Below, in pieces: positions 35,931 to 44,800 of a stretch of 64,000 nt of DNA. The translations under genes were made by a program, and so were the position numbers. Numbering within the stretch: position 1 is the stretch's first letter; each line of letters begins with the position of its first letter. Source of the DNA: Hyphomonas sp. CY54-11-8 (GTDB lineage: Bacteria; Pseudomonadota; Alphaproteobacteria; Caulobacterales; Hyphomonadaceae); contig NZ_AWFD01000002.1 in NCBI RefSeq assembly GCF_000682735.1, positions 124,001-188,000 on the forward strand, given 5' to 3'. The notes beneath the pieces are model-generated. The model saw only the letters and a program-made list of their open reading frames with translations. It was not told the DNA's origin and made no database searches.

Positions 35931-36355
35931 TTTCTCGTTTTTCCGGCGTCGAGCGGCCAGTTTCCATCGGCCACAGGTGGGAATCCCTCGACCGGTTTGT
36001 TGTACAAATAAATCCAGGCGGTTTCGCCGGTTTCGTTCCCGGCGTCATCGCACAGTGGAATGCGGGTTCGGATATAGAGGCTGGTGGCCGGATCGTCCGT
36101 CACATCCTCAAATTCGTCCATCGGGCCGATGATGGAAACGTCGTCCAGTATCCAGCGGATGCCATGGCAAAGCGCATTGCCTGCAACAACGCCCGGAAAA
36201 CCACCAAGGTCAACCATCTGCCCACGGAACCTGCAAGGCGCACCGAAGGCGCCTGCCGTTCCAAGCGGAAGGTCTGCAGGCTGCCCAGCTGCGCCAAGTT
36301 TCAGAAGGCCATAGAAGACGAACAGGTCTCCGGCCTGAACGGAAGAATTTGTCAC
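35927..36355 (-). CDS. AIG2/gamma-glutamylcyclotransferase-like protein between the two metH halves
   Basis: 142 residues of the GGCT fold: [11 protein letters not shown] at the N-terminus for the usual YGTL loop, GFPGVVAG, then MDEFEDV, where the glutamate of DEFE is at the catalytic position of this family, and [10 protein letters not shown] at the end. Family members release 5-oxoproline from gamma-glutamyl amines, or are uncharacterised. It overlaps metH-N and metH-C by 4 bp each, so it is translated as part of the operon. A link between gamma-glutamyl or glutathione metabolism and methionine synthesis is suggested only by position. Confidence 0.82.
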   Translation of the reverse strand: MTNSSVQAGDLFVFYGLLKLGAAGQPADLPLGTAGAFGAPCRFRGQMVDLGGFPGVVAGNALCHGIRWILDDVSIIGPMDEFEDVTDDPATSLYIRTRIPLCDDAGNETGETAWIYLYNKPVEGFPPVADGNWPLDAGKTRK

Positions 36356-37425
36356 GAAGCCACCTCGAACGGCTCTAGCCCAGCAAGGCGCATCGTGTGC
36401 TTTTCCGGCGCCGGGTCGCGCGGCTTCACCCCTTCCACCGCCTTTGCGATGGCCGCAATATGCTCCGGCGTCGTGCCACAGCAGCCGCCCAGAATATTTA
36501 CCAACCCGTCCTGCGCCCAGCCGCCGACGGCGCCGGATGTCTGCTCCGGCTGTTCATCATACTGGCCCATCTCGTTCGGCAGGCCGGCATTCGGATAAGC
36601 CGCCACAAGCGTGTCAGCGACACGCGACAATGCCGCGATGTGCGGGCGCATCAGGTCCGCGCCAAGGGCGCAGTTGAAGCCTATGGCGAACGGCCTGGCA
36701 TGACGGACCGAGTTCCAGAAGGCCTCCACCGTCTGGCCGGACAGCGTGCGGCCCGACCGGTCGGTGATCGTGCCCGAGATCCAGATCGGCAGCTTCTCCA
36801 TGCCCTCGGCCTCAAGATCCATGATCGCCTTGATGGCGGCCTTGCAGTTCAGCGTGTCGGTGATCGTTTCGATCAGGTAGAGGTCTACGCCGCCCTCATT
36901 AAGCGCCTGAATCTGCTGACGGTAAGCTTCATAGACTTCGTCGAATGTCACCGAGCGCGCGCCCGGATCGTTCACGTCAGACGACATGGACAGCATCTTG
37001 TTCAGCGGGCCAATGGATCCGGCAAGAAAGCGCGGCTTTTGCGGCTCCTTCGCCGTCCAGGCGTCTGCTGCCTCACGGCCAAGGCGGGCGCCTTTGAGAT
37101 TGATGTCCCGAACGGATTCTGCGTCCAGCTTGTAGTCATCCTGTGCGATGATTGTAGCGCTGAACGTGTTCGTTTCGGAAATGTCCGCACCCGCCGCAAA
37201 ATAGGCATTGTGAAGGTCGGTCACGATGTCCGGACGGGTGATACAGAGGATGTCATTGTTCCCCTTCATCTGCCCCGGATATTTCGCCTCGGTGAAGCGG
37301 TCACCGCGATAGTCGGCCTCGTCGAGGCCACGCCGTTGGATCATGACACCCCACGAGCCGTCGAGAATGAGGATGCGTTCTTTTGCAGCCGCCTTGAGGG
37401 CTGCAATGCGTTCCTGCCGTGTCAT
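36352..37425 (-). CDS. metH: Methionine synthase, N-terminal homocysteine S-methyltransferase half
   Basis: 357 residues forming the homocysteine-binding TIM barrel of MetH. ILDGSWGVMIQR is at the start. The zinc-binding cysteines are in GFNCALG (about residue 248) and GGCCGTTP (315-316). It must work with the C-terminal half encoded downstream, which brings methyl-cobalamin. Its start directly abuts the stop of the VOC-protein gene, and its stop overlaps the AIG2-like gene by 4 bp. Confidence 0.95.
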   Translation of the reverse strand: MTRQERIAALKAAAKERILILDGSWGVMIQRRGLDEADYRGDRFTEAKYPGQMKGNNDILCITRPDIVTDLHNAYFAAGADISETNTFSATIIAQDDYKLDAESVRDINLKGARLGREAADAWTAKEPQKPRFLAGSIGPLNKMLSMSSDVNDPGARSVTFDEVYEAYRQQIQALNEGGVDLYLIETITDTLNCKAAIKAIMDLEAEGMEKLPIWISGTITDRSGRTLSGQTVEAFWNSVRHARPFAIGFNCALGADLMRPHIAALSRVADTLVAAYPNAGLPNEMGQYDEQPEQTSGAVGGWAQDGLVNILGGCCGTTPEHIAAIAKAVEGVKPRDPAPEKHTMRLAGLEPFEVAS

Positions 37426-37854
37426 CTAGAGCTCCATGGTTCCGTCTTCGCGCAGCGGCGAGTGAGGGTTGTAGGCCACCTCCCAGAGGTGGCCGTCGGG
37501 ATCCGAGAAATATCCGGAATAGCCGCCCCAGAAGACTTTCTCCGCGGCCTTGATCAGCTGGCCGCCTACCTCGATCGCGCGGATCATGGCGTCGTCGACA
37601 GCCTCTTGGCTGATCTGGTTCCAGGCAAGCGTCACAGCCCGAAAGCCTTCGCCCCGCGGCAGGACACCCGCGTCCTCTGCCAGAGGTTCACGACCGAACA
37701 GGCCGAGGGCGACGCCGCCCATATCGAAGAACACGACCGCCTCCTGAGAGGCTGGCGCACGCTTCAGGCCCAGCTTCTCATAGAAGGCCGCCGACGCCTG
37801 AACGTCGGCAACCCCGAGCGTGACCAGCGTGATGTGGATCGGATTAGCGGACAT
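37426..37854 (-). CDS. VOC-family (glyoxalase/dioxygenase fold) protein
   Basis: 142 residues with two beta-alpha-beta-beta-beta modules: VTLGVADVQASAAFYEKLGL at the start and GYSGYFSDPDGHLWEVAYNP at the end, which includes the usual metal-ligand glutamate. The VOC fold is used by glyoxalases, antibiotic-resistance proteins and dioxygenases, so no activity is assigned. It sits between metF (3 bp) and metH-N (0 bp) in the methionine operon and should be co-translated with both. Confidence 0.85.
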   Translation of the reverse strand: MSANPIHITLVTLGVADVQASAAFYEKLGLKRAPASQEAVVFFDMGGVALGLFGREPLAEDAGVLPRGEGFRAVTLAWNQISQEAVDDAMIRAIEVGGQLIKAAEKVFWGGYSGYFSDPDGHLWEVAYNPHSPLREDGTMEL

Positions 37855-37857
37855 GGG

Positions 37858-38745
37858 TCAGGCCGCCTCTGCGGGATGTGGCTTCAGGCCAAGCAGTCGG
37901 CAGGTGGACAGAGCCAGACCCGCACGGTTCAGCGTATAGAAGTGGAAGTTCTGGACACCCTGCTCGGCCAGCTTGCGGCAGAGGTCTGCCGCGACATTCG
38001 CGGTGACGAGTTCCCGGGTCTCCTCGTCATCGTCGAGGCCGTCATAAAGGTCGGCCAGCCAGTCCGGTATGGTCGCACCGCAGAGTCCACTGATCCGCTG
38101 TAGTCCGCGGAAGTTTGCCTGAAGCATGATTCCGGGCACGATAGGCATGGTCACGCCACCCGCGCGGGCCTTGTCCAGGAAGTTCAGATAAGTCTCAGGC
38201 TCGAAGAAGAATTGCGTAATCGCGCGGTCGGCGCCTGCGTCCTGCTTGGCCTTTAGATAGGCGATCTCAGCCTCCCAGCCCTGGCTCTCCGGGTGAAGCT
38301 CCGGGTAGCAAGACACTGAAATTTCGAAACATTTTCCGAGTTCCGGCCGATGCTCCCGCAGACCCTTCACCAGATCCACCGCATCGCGGAAGCCGCCCGG
38401 GTGCACTTCGAACTTTGCCCCCATGCCCGACGGCGGATCACCCCGCAGCGCCACGATATGCTTCACGCCCGCCTGCCAATACTCCTCCGCAACCGCCAGC
38501 ACTTCCGCCTTCGTCGCGGACACACACGTCAGGTGTCCTGCAGGTTTCAGGCTGGTTTCCTGGGCGATGCGCTTGACAGTTTCGTGGGTCCGCTCACGGG
38601 TCGAACCGCCCGCACCGTAGGTAACAGACACGAAGTCCGGAGCCATTGGTTCCAGCCGCTGGACCGTATCCCACAAGCGGTTTGCCATGGCGTCGCTCTT
38701 GGGCGGGAAAAACTCAAATGAAACGTGGGGCGTAGAGGTGCTCAT
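37858..38745 (-). CDS. metF: 5,10-methylenetetrahydrofolate reductase
   Basis: 295 residues. The N-terminal VSFEFFPPKSD with the catalytic glutamate, FVSVTYGAGGSTRERT, HIVALRGDPP and ITQFFFEPETY are MetF hallmarks. The enzyme makes 5-methyl-tetrahydrofolate, the methyl donor for the split MetH encoded downstream. The ATG at 38745 overlaps the regulator stop as ATGA, so translation is coupled. A longer frame to 38874 would run through the regulator gene and is rejected. Confidence 0.95.
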   Translation of the reverse strand: MSTSTPHVSFEFFPPKSDAMANRLWDTVQRLEPMAPDFVSVTYGAGGSTRERTHETVKRIAQETSLKPAGHLTCVSATKAEVLAVAEEYWQAGVKHIVALRGDPPSGMGAKFEVHPGGFRDAVDLVKGLREHRPELGKCFEISVSCYPELHPESQGWEAEIAYLKAKQDAGADRAITQFFFEPETYLNFLDKARAGGVTMPIVPGIMLQANFRGLQRISGLCGATIPDWLADLYDGLDDDEETRELVTANVAADLCRKLAEQGVQNFHFYTLNRAGLALSTCRLLGLKPHPAEAA

Positions 38746-39719
38746 GCAGCGGACTCCTGCGCATCTGCGGGCTTTTCGGCGGTCCAGATGTGAACCGTCA
38801 GACCTTGTTCGTTTTCGGGTGGCGGGGCGAACGCACGCGGCTCTGAAAGTTTCAGTCCGGCGGCGGAAGCCCATCCTTCCATGGCATCCGGCGACAGACC
38901 GAGCCTGTGATGGCCGTGCTCAGTCCTGAGGAATTCCAGTTCGTGCGGAGCAAAATCCACAACCAACAACCGTCCACCTGGCTGAAGGATCCGCCCGGCT
39001 TCTGCAATTACGCGGTTCGGCGCGTCCACATAGTGAAGCACCTGATGGATGATCACGAGATCGGCCGAAGCGTTCTCGAACGGTACGGCCGTGACATCTC
39101 CCTGCCGAACGCGTGCGACAGGGCTCCCGCCGCGCTCAAGATTGGCGCGGGCGACCGTCAACATGTGATGGCTGAGATCAATGCCTTCAGCTTCGACCGC
39201 AAGCGGCGCGAACAAAGCCAGCATCCGCCCGGTTCCGGTTCCGAAGTCCACTACCCGGCGGAAGGGCCCCGGCCCCGCAATTTCCAGAAGCGCCTGTTCG
39301 ATTGCTTCATTGGGATAATGGAGTGTGCGAATCGCATCCCAATTATCTGCAACCGATGAAAAGTAAGCCTGCGCAGACGCGGCGCGCGAGGCGCTGACCT
39401 CGTCCAACCTCTCAGCATCCCTCAACAACTCGGGCACCTGGTTTCCAAGCTGTTCAAACAAGGCGTCCAGGAATGCCCGCCCATCGCCGCGGCTTGCGGC
39501 TCGGTAAAAGACAAAGGAGCCTTCCGGCAAACGCTCGACAAGACCAGCACCGGTAAGTGCTTTAAGGTGATGAGACAGACGCGGCTGGCTGAGAGACAGA
39601 ATTTGCACGATCTCGCCCACGGAAAGGTCACGTTCACGCAAAAGTGCCAATATGCGCAGACGAGTTGGCTCTCCGGCCGCCCGCAATTGCTCTAGGGTGA
39701 GGTCAAATCGCTCGCTCAT
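38742..39719 (-). CDS. ArsR-family regulator fused to an S-adenosylmethionine-dependent methyltransferase domain
   Basis: 325 residues. Residues 1-95 form a winged helix of the ArsR type (LRILALLRERDLSVGEIVQI, QPRLSHHLKALTGAGLV). Residues of about 140-310 form a class I methyltransferase (VVDFGTGTGRMLALF motif I, ADLVIIHQVLHYV). No arsenic- or metal-binding CVC motif is seen. Regulators of this layout are known to control methionine/S-adenosylhomocysteine genes in proteobacteria (the SahR/SamR type), and the operon here (metF, metH) fits exactly. A perfect inverted repeat just upstream is its likely binding site, so it probably represses its own operon. Confidence 0.9.
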   Translation of the reverse strand: MSERFDLTLEQLRAAGEPTRLRILALLRERDLSVGEIVQILSLSQPRLSHHLKALTGAGLVERLPEGSFVFYRAASRGDGRAFLDALFEQLGNQVPELLRDAERLDEVSASRAASAQAYFSSVADNWDAIRTLHYPNEAIEQALLEIAGPGPFRRVVDFGTGTGRMLALFAPLAVEAEGIDLSHHMLTVARANLERGGSPVARVRQGDVTAVPFENASADLVIIHQVLHYVDAPNRVIAEAGRILQPGGRLLVVDFAPHELEFLRTEHGHHRLGLSPDAMEGWASAAGLKLSEPRAFAPPPENEQGLTVHIWTAEKPADAQESAA

Positions 39720-39723
39720 GAGG

Positions 39724-39749
39724 AACGTATAAACATTCTTTTATACGTT
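39724..39749. promoter_or_regulatory. Probable operator of the ArsR-methyltransferase regulator
   Basis: A perfect 10-bp inverted repeat, AACGTATAAA (39724-39733) and TTTATACGTT (39740-39749), is separated by CATTCT. It starts 5 bases before the regulator's ATG, in the 117-bp gap shared with divergent mlaA. Size, symmetry and place fit an ArsR-family dimer site that would block transcription of the methionine operon. Confidence 0.7.
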
Positions 39750-39836
39750 TTGCAAGGAACCATACCGCTGTTGCAGCATAGTCGCATGTAATTGGAATTA
39801 CATAAGTGTGAGTTGCGTCGATTGGGGGAAGTAACC

Positions 39837-40634
39837 ATGTACCGGGCCAAGAAACGGGAAATCGCAATTATGAACGTCCGAATTGCGGCCACCGCGGTGG
39901 CCTTCACTCTGAGCGCATGCGCTTCGACTCCGCCAAATTCAGCGGATCCAGGGTCCATTGCCGATCCTTATGAAGGCTTCAATCGCCAGATGTTCGCATT
40001 CAACAATGGCGTGGACAAATATGCGCTCGGCCCTGCTGCCGGTGCCTATAAAACTGTGACACCCGAATTCGCCCGCGACCGCATTGGCGATTTCCTGCGC
40101 AATCTTCGCGCGCCCGTCATTTTCGTAAACGACGTGCTGCAGGCAGAGCCATCCAGAGCTGCAGACACCTTTGTTCGTTTTACCATTAACACAACAGTCG
40201 GCATTGCGGGCCTTTGGGACGCCGCAGATCATATGGGTGTCGAGCACCACTCAGAAGACTTCGGTCAGACATTGGCCGTCTGGGGAGTCGATAGCGGCCC
40301 CTACCTGGTGATGCCTATCATGGGCCCAACGACTCCGCGCGACTTGTTCGGAAGTGGCGTGGACCGGGCGATTGATCCGCTGACATGGACCGAATTCGAT
40401 GGGGATCCGGATCTGGACGACAAAATTGCCGTCGGCCGGGGCGTTCTCTCCGCGCTGAACGCCCGTGTCGCGCTGGAAGACCAGATTGAACAACTGAACG
40501 CCCAGCCGGAACCTTACGTGGCCCTTCGTCGTATTTATTCATCTCAGCGTCAGGCTGAGATTCGTAATGGTCGTCCGGAGGATGAGTCAGAGTTGTACCA
40601 AGATCTCCCAGATTTTGACGAATTTGACGAATAG
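39837..40634 (+). CDS. mlaA: MlaA/VacJ-family outer-membrane lipoprotein
   Basis: 265 residues. The lipobox LSAC places the lipid-bearing cysteine at about residue 28. The domain has DPYEGFNRQMFAFNNGVDKY, RAPVIFVNDVLQ and DFGQTLAVWGV-GPYLVMPIMGP, the MlaA signature. MlaA removes misplaced phospholipids from the outer leaflet and passes them to MlaC. Start: GGGGGAAG precedes the ATG at 39837; ATG 39870 would give a shorter signal peptide and is a real alternative. The C-terminal tail is unusually acidic (EDESELYQDLPDFDEFDE). mlaC follows 34 bp downstream. Confidence 0.93.
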   Translation: MYRAKKREIAIMNVRIAATAVAFTLSACASTPPNSADPGSIADPYEGFNRQMFAFNNGVDKYALGPAAGAYKTVTPEFARDRIGDFLRNLRAPVIFVNDVLQAEPSRAADTFVRFTINTTVGIAGLWDAADHMGVEHHSEDFGQTLAVWGVDSGPYLVMPIMGPTTPRDLFGSGVDRAIDPLTWTEFDGDPDLDDKIAVGRGVLSALNARVALEDQIEQLNAQPEPYVALRRIYSSQRQAEIRNGRPEDESELYQDLPDFDEFDE

Positions 40635-40668
40635 CCAAGCAGACACGATCGAAGCAGGAGCCCGCCCC

Positions 40669-41295
40669 GTGAAACGCCTTGTGACCCCCGCAATCGCCCT
40701 GACCGCGCTCGCCGCGTTGGCGCTGCCGGCTGCCGCAGACGCAAAAACAGAAGCCTATGTTCAGAAAAACGCCAGCGAAGTGCTCGCGTCTCTGAACGAC
40801 CCGTCCCTGAACGCAGACGAACGCACCCAGAAGTTCAACGCCTATATGGACGAATTCACGGACATGAAGGCGGTCGCCAATTTTGCGATTGGCAAATATG
40901 CGCGCCGTTTCACTGAGACGGAGCTCGCTGAGTATCAGAAAGTTTTCCGGGAGTACGCGCTTGCCGTTTATGAAAACGAACTCGATGCCTATCGGGGCGA
41001 AGCCGTTGTCGTGAAAGACTCAGTCGATCGTTCTGACACTGATTCTATCGTCAACACCGTCATTCGCCGTGATGACGGCAAGGATATGGATGTTCGTTGG
41101 CGCGTTCTGCTCCGCAATGGGCAATACCAGGTTGTCGACGTTGCGCTGAACCTCGATGGAAACCTGATCTGGCTCGGCATCGAACAGCGCGCTCAGTTCC
41201 TCGCCCTGCTCGACCGGACAAACGGATCGGCCCAGGCTCTGATCGACAAGATCGAAGGCATGACGCAAAAACTGGAAAGCGAAAAGCGCACCTGA
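40669..41295 (+). CDS. mlaC: MlaC/Ttg2D-family phospholipid-binding periplasmic protein
   Basis: 208 residues. A cleavable signal peptide ends near PAAADAK (about residue 25). The MlaC domain shows MKAVANFAIGKYARRFTETELAEYQKVFREY and VRWRVLLRNGQYQVVDVALNLDGNLI. It shuttles phospholipid between MlaA and the inner-membrane MlaFEDB complex. The start is a GTG with GGAG upstream. mlaFED are not in this window, so the transporter is encoded elsewhere. A terminator follows at 41322. Confidence 0.92.
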   Translation: MKRLVTPAIALTALAALALPAAADAKTEAYVQKNASEVLASLNDPSLNADERTQKFNAYMDEFTDMKAVANFAIGKYARRFTETELAEYQKVFREYALAVYENELDAYRGEAVVVKDSVDRSDTDSIVNTVIRRDDGKDMDVRWRVLLRNGQYQVVDVALNLDGNLIWLGIEQRAQFLALLDRTNGSAQALIDKIEGMTQKLESEKRT

Positions 41296-41321
41296 TCTTT
41301 TGCAGACAATTGACCTAACCG

Positions 41322-41354
41322 AAGGCCCGCTTCCCGCCCGAAGCGGGCCTTTCC
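41322..41354 (+). terminator. Rho-independent terminator after mlaC
   Basis: A perfect 12-bp stem (41322-41333 with 41340-41351) with a 6-base loop is followed by TTTCCTT, 27 bases after the mlaC stop. Confidence 0.88.
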
Positions 41355-41573
41355 TTATCCGATATCCTGCCGTCACTGCGTCGATGCATCGCGCAAGCTC
41401 ACCTCCTCTGGGAAACCGACTCCTGTACAATGAAACTGCACTGGCATGCTGCCATGGATCCCCACATGACCGGTGGCATCTGAGGTGTTATGGTTAATTG
41501 GTGGTATGGCGAGACGGTCACGGTCTCGTAGCCGCATGAGGCGGAAGGCTGCTGAGATTTGGTGGGTGAGACG

Positions 41574-43613
41574 ATGACGGCACATACTACTCCCTTCAGG
41601 AAAATCTGGACGGCATCACTTGGTGCGTTGGGCGTTCTGTCTGTTGTTGGCTGTGCATCTGCAGCATCTGGTGTCACAGCACCGGTCCAGGCGAAGCCGT
41701 GGTCGAGCCTGAGTGATTGCTTCGACCGGGCAGTCGCCGTTCCCACATCGGCAGCGGAAGATATGGCGCGGACCTGTGGCGGCACTTCCGCCGCCGGCGA
41801 TCCATCCCGCAGCGGCATCGAACGGGCAACTGCCTCGTTCAATGCAGCGAGCGCCTACAATGCCCTTGCTGCGACGGGCGCTGCCAGTTCGTTTTGCCAA
41901 AGCACAAGTGCCTGCAGCCAAATGGCGCTCAGCCTGCTCGACCAGTCTTTGGCATCTCAACAGGACGGCCAGATCAGTCTCACTGGAAGCGAAGTGCAAA
42001 TCGCGACCAACAAGCATTTCATGCTCCGCAGGACGCTGGAGCGCAGCAAAGCCCTGCGCAGTGTTGCGAACAGTGGCGCAGCAAACGCCAGTTGCGGCAC
42101 GCGAACCACTTGCCTGACGGATGCTGCAGCCTTGCTTTCCAGCGTCACCGTCGAGATCCCGGCAGCATCCGAAGCACCAGATGCTGCCCGCTTGGGGTGC
42201 GAAATTCTTGATACGCGATGGCGTGTGAACAGCGATATCGGCCGCGAACGGGAATATCTCTATGTCGAAGATCTGAGACGCCTCGTCAGTTCGTGCCCCG
42301 ACTACGCCGCTGCCGCTTCAGACCAACTCGCCGAAATCGCCTTTGAGCGGGCGGAACGTGTTCGGGAAAACCTGGCACAATCCAACGCAACCATCTCCGT
42401 CGAATCCTCACTCGGCGCCATTACGGATTATCGCGACACGCTCAGCACAGACCGGTTCAGATTGCCCGCCTACCGGGGCATGGGTGCGGTCTATCTGGCA
42501 TTGGCCAAACATGACCCAGCTGGCACCCGCACTTATCTTGAAAGCGCAGTAGATGCCTACAGCAATGCAGTAACACTGTCCGTATCCGAAGCGACGGCTG
42601 AGCGCGCGGGCGACTATGAGTCTCTTGGCCGGGCACTCATGGCACTTTCCAAAGTCACCGGGTTGCCAGGATCGGTGGAACGCCAGGCCCTCGCAGAACG
42701 CGCGGCCAGCGCACTTCAAAGCGCAGTCGATCTGGCGCCTATACCCGCCCGGTACGCCGTGCTGGGTGATGCCTACGCCGACACAGGACAATGCACTCTT
42801 GCAATTCCGGCCTATAATTCCGCAATTCCCGGTCTTGCGGGAGCAGACAAGGTTTCGACGATCCTCGCTCTCTCGGCAGCTTATGATGCATGCGGACAAC
42901 CGGACCTGGCATTGCAGACCCTCAATCAGGCCAACGCCGCTGGAAACGTGTCCGCTGAAGTCCGATACGAGATTGGACGAAAAGAGTTCAACAATGGCAA
43001 CTTCCCGGCAGCCCTTAGCGCACTGCGCGCTGCCGAGAACGGACTGAATGGCCTCCAGGCTGCTGAAGCCAACTACATGATGAGCGTCGCCGAAACGATC
43101 ACCCGTCCAGACGGCTGGCAGAAAAGCGCGCTGAGCCATGCGGAGCGTGCCGTATCACTGAATGCCCGGACCTGGGTTTACAACCGACAGGCTTGCCTTG
43201 CGACCATCCTGAAAGGCGGCAAAAGCGTAAAAGACGGCACCAGCCTGGCTCGCTGTCCGGATGCCGGTACACCGGAAGCCAGTCTGCTGCGCGGTATGTT
43301 CTTCCTCAAACAAGCTCAGTCGATGGATGTCAGCGCCTACAATCTGGCATCCCAGACACAATGGCGGTCTGTGCTCCAGGCGGCAGAAACCGCTTTCACT
43401 CGCGGACAGGAAGCCCTCGCCGACGCTCCCGATCGCGAGCGCCTTGTCCAGTTCGATGATCTGCAAGCGAAGGTCGATATCGCCGCGAGACTTCAACAAG
43501 GACTGACGGTCATCCAGCGCTGCAATCGCGAAGTCACGCTTGGCCCGCAGGATCCTGTCTGGAATGATCTGAACACCTTCTATGGCCATTATGGAATCTT
43601 GAAATGCTCCTGA
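41574..43613 (+). CDS. TPR-repeat lipoprotein of unknown function
   Basis: 679 residues. The N-terminal lipobox SVVGC (Cys27) predicts a lipid-anchored periplasmic protein. The body is alanine-rich and helical with several tetratricopeptide-like units, for example ALQSAVDLAPIPARYAVLGD followed by QCTLAIPAYNSAI, and AAEANYMMSVAETITR. There are regularly placed cysteine pairs (CQSTSAC, CGTRTTC), suggesting disulfides. I recognise no specific family. GGTGGGTGAG lies just before the ATG at 41574. It is first in a run of four plus-strand genes with short gaps, ending in an L,D-transpeptidase, which suggests envelope assembly or cell-wall work. Confidence 0.75.
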   Translation: MTAHTTPFRKIWTASLGALGVLSVVGCASAASGVTAPVQAKPWSSLSDCFDRAVAVPTSAAEDMARTCGGTSAAGDPSRSGIERATASFNAASAYNALAATGAASSFCQSTSACSQMALSLLDQSLASQQDGQISLTGSEVQIATNKHFMLRRTLERSKALRSVANSGAANASCGTRTTCLTDAAALLSSVTVEIPAASEAPDAARLGCEILDTRWRVNSDIGREREYLYVEDLRRLVSSCPDYAAAASDQLAEIAFERAERVRENLAQSNATISVESSLGAITDYRDTLSTDRFRLPAYRGMGAVYLALAKHDPAGTRTYLESAVDAYSNAVTLSVSEATAERAGDYESLGRALMALSKVTGLPGSVERQALAERAASALQSAVDLAPIPARYAVLGDAYADTGQCTLAIPAYNSAIPGLAGADKVSTILALSAAYDACGQPDLALQTLNQANAAGNVSAEVRYEIGRKEFNNGNFPAALSALRAAENGLNGLQAAEANYMMSVAETITRPDGWQKSALSHAERAVSLNARTWVYNRQACLATILKGGKSVKDGTSLARCPDAGTPEASLLRGMFFLKQAQSMDVSAYNLASQTQWRSVLQAAETAFTRGQEALADAPDRERLVQFDDLQAKVDIAARLQQGLTVIQRCNREVTLGPQDPVWNDLNTFYGHYGILKCS

Positions 43614-43647
43614 CGGCCACGAACATTGAGAATGAGGAAAACTGGGT

Positions 43648-44220
43648 ATGACGGTGCCAACAGTCCAATCTCCCGACAATTCGGACATGCAAGTATTCCA
43701 GTCCGTGCCGACCCATGACGACATGATGGCTCTGTCCAGCCAGGTAAAAGAAGCCAAGCGCGGTCAGGCCAGTCTGCTCATCATGGTCATCTTCCTTGCC
43801 GGCGTTCTCGCCGCCGCAATCGTTGCCTTGTTCATGGTGTTCTCGAACACCAGCGCCCAACTGGCGGAGGCAGATCAGAAACTGGCGACGCAAGCGGCCG
43901 AAATGGAAAAGCTGGAAACGCAGGTCACGAACCGCGATCAGGTGATTGCTCAGCAACAGGCGGCAATCGCCAGCTATGCCGGCTTCCAAAGCATCGTTCA
44001 GCTGCAGCAACAGTCGAAGGCGCTGGAAAAGGAGATCGCCGATCTTCTTGCTCAGCCGAGCCGCGCAAATGCGCCACGACGCTTAAGAGAGCTGCCCGAC
44101 AATGTCGAATGGCTGGACGATGTCATAACAGCGCTTACGGAACGCAGGGATGCACTGGTAGAATTGAAGTCTGATGTTGAAGCCTGGCCACCGGTGCCAG
44201 CCCCCGTCCGACCCGACTAA
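43648..44220 (+). CDS. Single-pass membrane protein with coiled coil, unknown function
   Basis: 190 residues: a short cytoplasmic N-terminus, one membrane helix (about 43-65, LLIMVIFLAGVLAAAIVALF), then a periplasmic coiled coil (about 68-135, with heptad-like EKLETQV and QQQSKALEKEIADLL) and a proline-rich end (PPVPAPVRPD). No named family recognised. The gene lies 34 bp after the TPR lipoprotein and 47 bp before the TerB-like gene, so an operon is likely. It could be a scaffold linking the inner membrane to the lipoprotein; that is inference. Confidence 0.7.
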   Translation: MTVPTVQSPDNSDMQVFQSVPTHDDMMALSSQVKEAKRGQASLLIMVIFLAGVLAAAIVALFMVFSNTSAQLAEADQKLATQAAEMEKLETQVTNRDQVIAQQQAAIASYAGFQSIVQLQQQSKALEKEIADLLAQPSRANAPRRLRELPDNVEWLDDVITALTERRDALVELKSDVEAWPPVPAPVRPD

Positions 44221-44267
44221 GGCCACACCGTTTGCCCCAGTAGCTATTGAAGCAGGAGTATACGCCA

Positions 44268-44771
44268 ATGGGCGATCCACAAGACAACTCTCAGGCCTTG
44301 TTCGGTCCGATCACTGCCGAGAAAAAATCGGGCTTCAGCATGCAGGAACTGGTCACGGAGTTTCCGGACCACCCCAACGATTGGAGCATACCAGAAGCGT
44401 TTCTGTGCCTGATCCTTTCCGCCGCCTTCGCGGATGGCCGGATTGCGGAGCAGGAACAGGAAGAAATACGCGCTCTGTCACACCGTTCGCGCACCCTTAA
44501 AAACCTCGATCAGAACGAGTTGGCACAGGTGAACCGGATCGTTCTCAAACGGCGGGCGGACCGGCCGGACTGGCTGGCGGAAGCCTGTGAAGCCCTTCCC
44601 AAGGATATGCACCTCGCAGTGTTTGCCCACTGCCTCGACATCGCCCTTGCCGATGGCGTCCTCGTACCATCCGAGGCGGAATTCCTTGAAAAGCTGATTG
44701 GCTTGCTCACCATCACCGAAGAAGAAGCGAAGCTGATCACAAAAGTGATCTCGCTGAAGAACCGCTTCTGA
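44268..44771 (+). CDS. TerB-like (tellurite-resistance-type) domain protein
   Basis: 167 residues with an all-helical TerB-like domain made of two similar halves, each with an acidic DG turn and a following glutamate: AFADGRIAEQEQEEI and ALADGVLVPSEAEFLEKL. In TerB and relatives these residues bind metal ions. No signal peptide, so it is cytoplasmic. No other ter genes are present, so tellurite resistance is not implied. GGAG lies 10 bases before the ATG at 44268. It sits in the middle of the TPR-lipoprotein/L,D-transpeptidase cluster. Confidence 0.75.
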   Translation: MGDPQDNSQALFGPITAEKKSGFSMQELVTEFPDHPNDWSIPEAFLCLILSAAFADGRIAEQEQEEIRALSHRSRTLKNLDQNELAQVNRIVLKRRADRPDWLAEACEALPKDMHLAVFAHCLDIALADGVLVPSEAEFLEKLIGLLTITEEEAKLITKVISLKNRF

Positions 44772-44800
44772 CGAGGCTAAAGTTCCGCGGAGCGAAAAAT

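Noticed and set aside
44268..44771. Tellurite-resistance operon
   Set aside because: Only a TerB-like domain is present; no terC, terD, terE or terZ genes are nearby.
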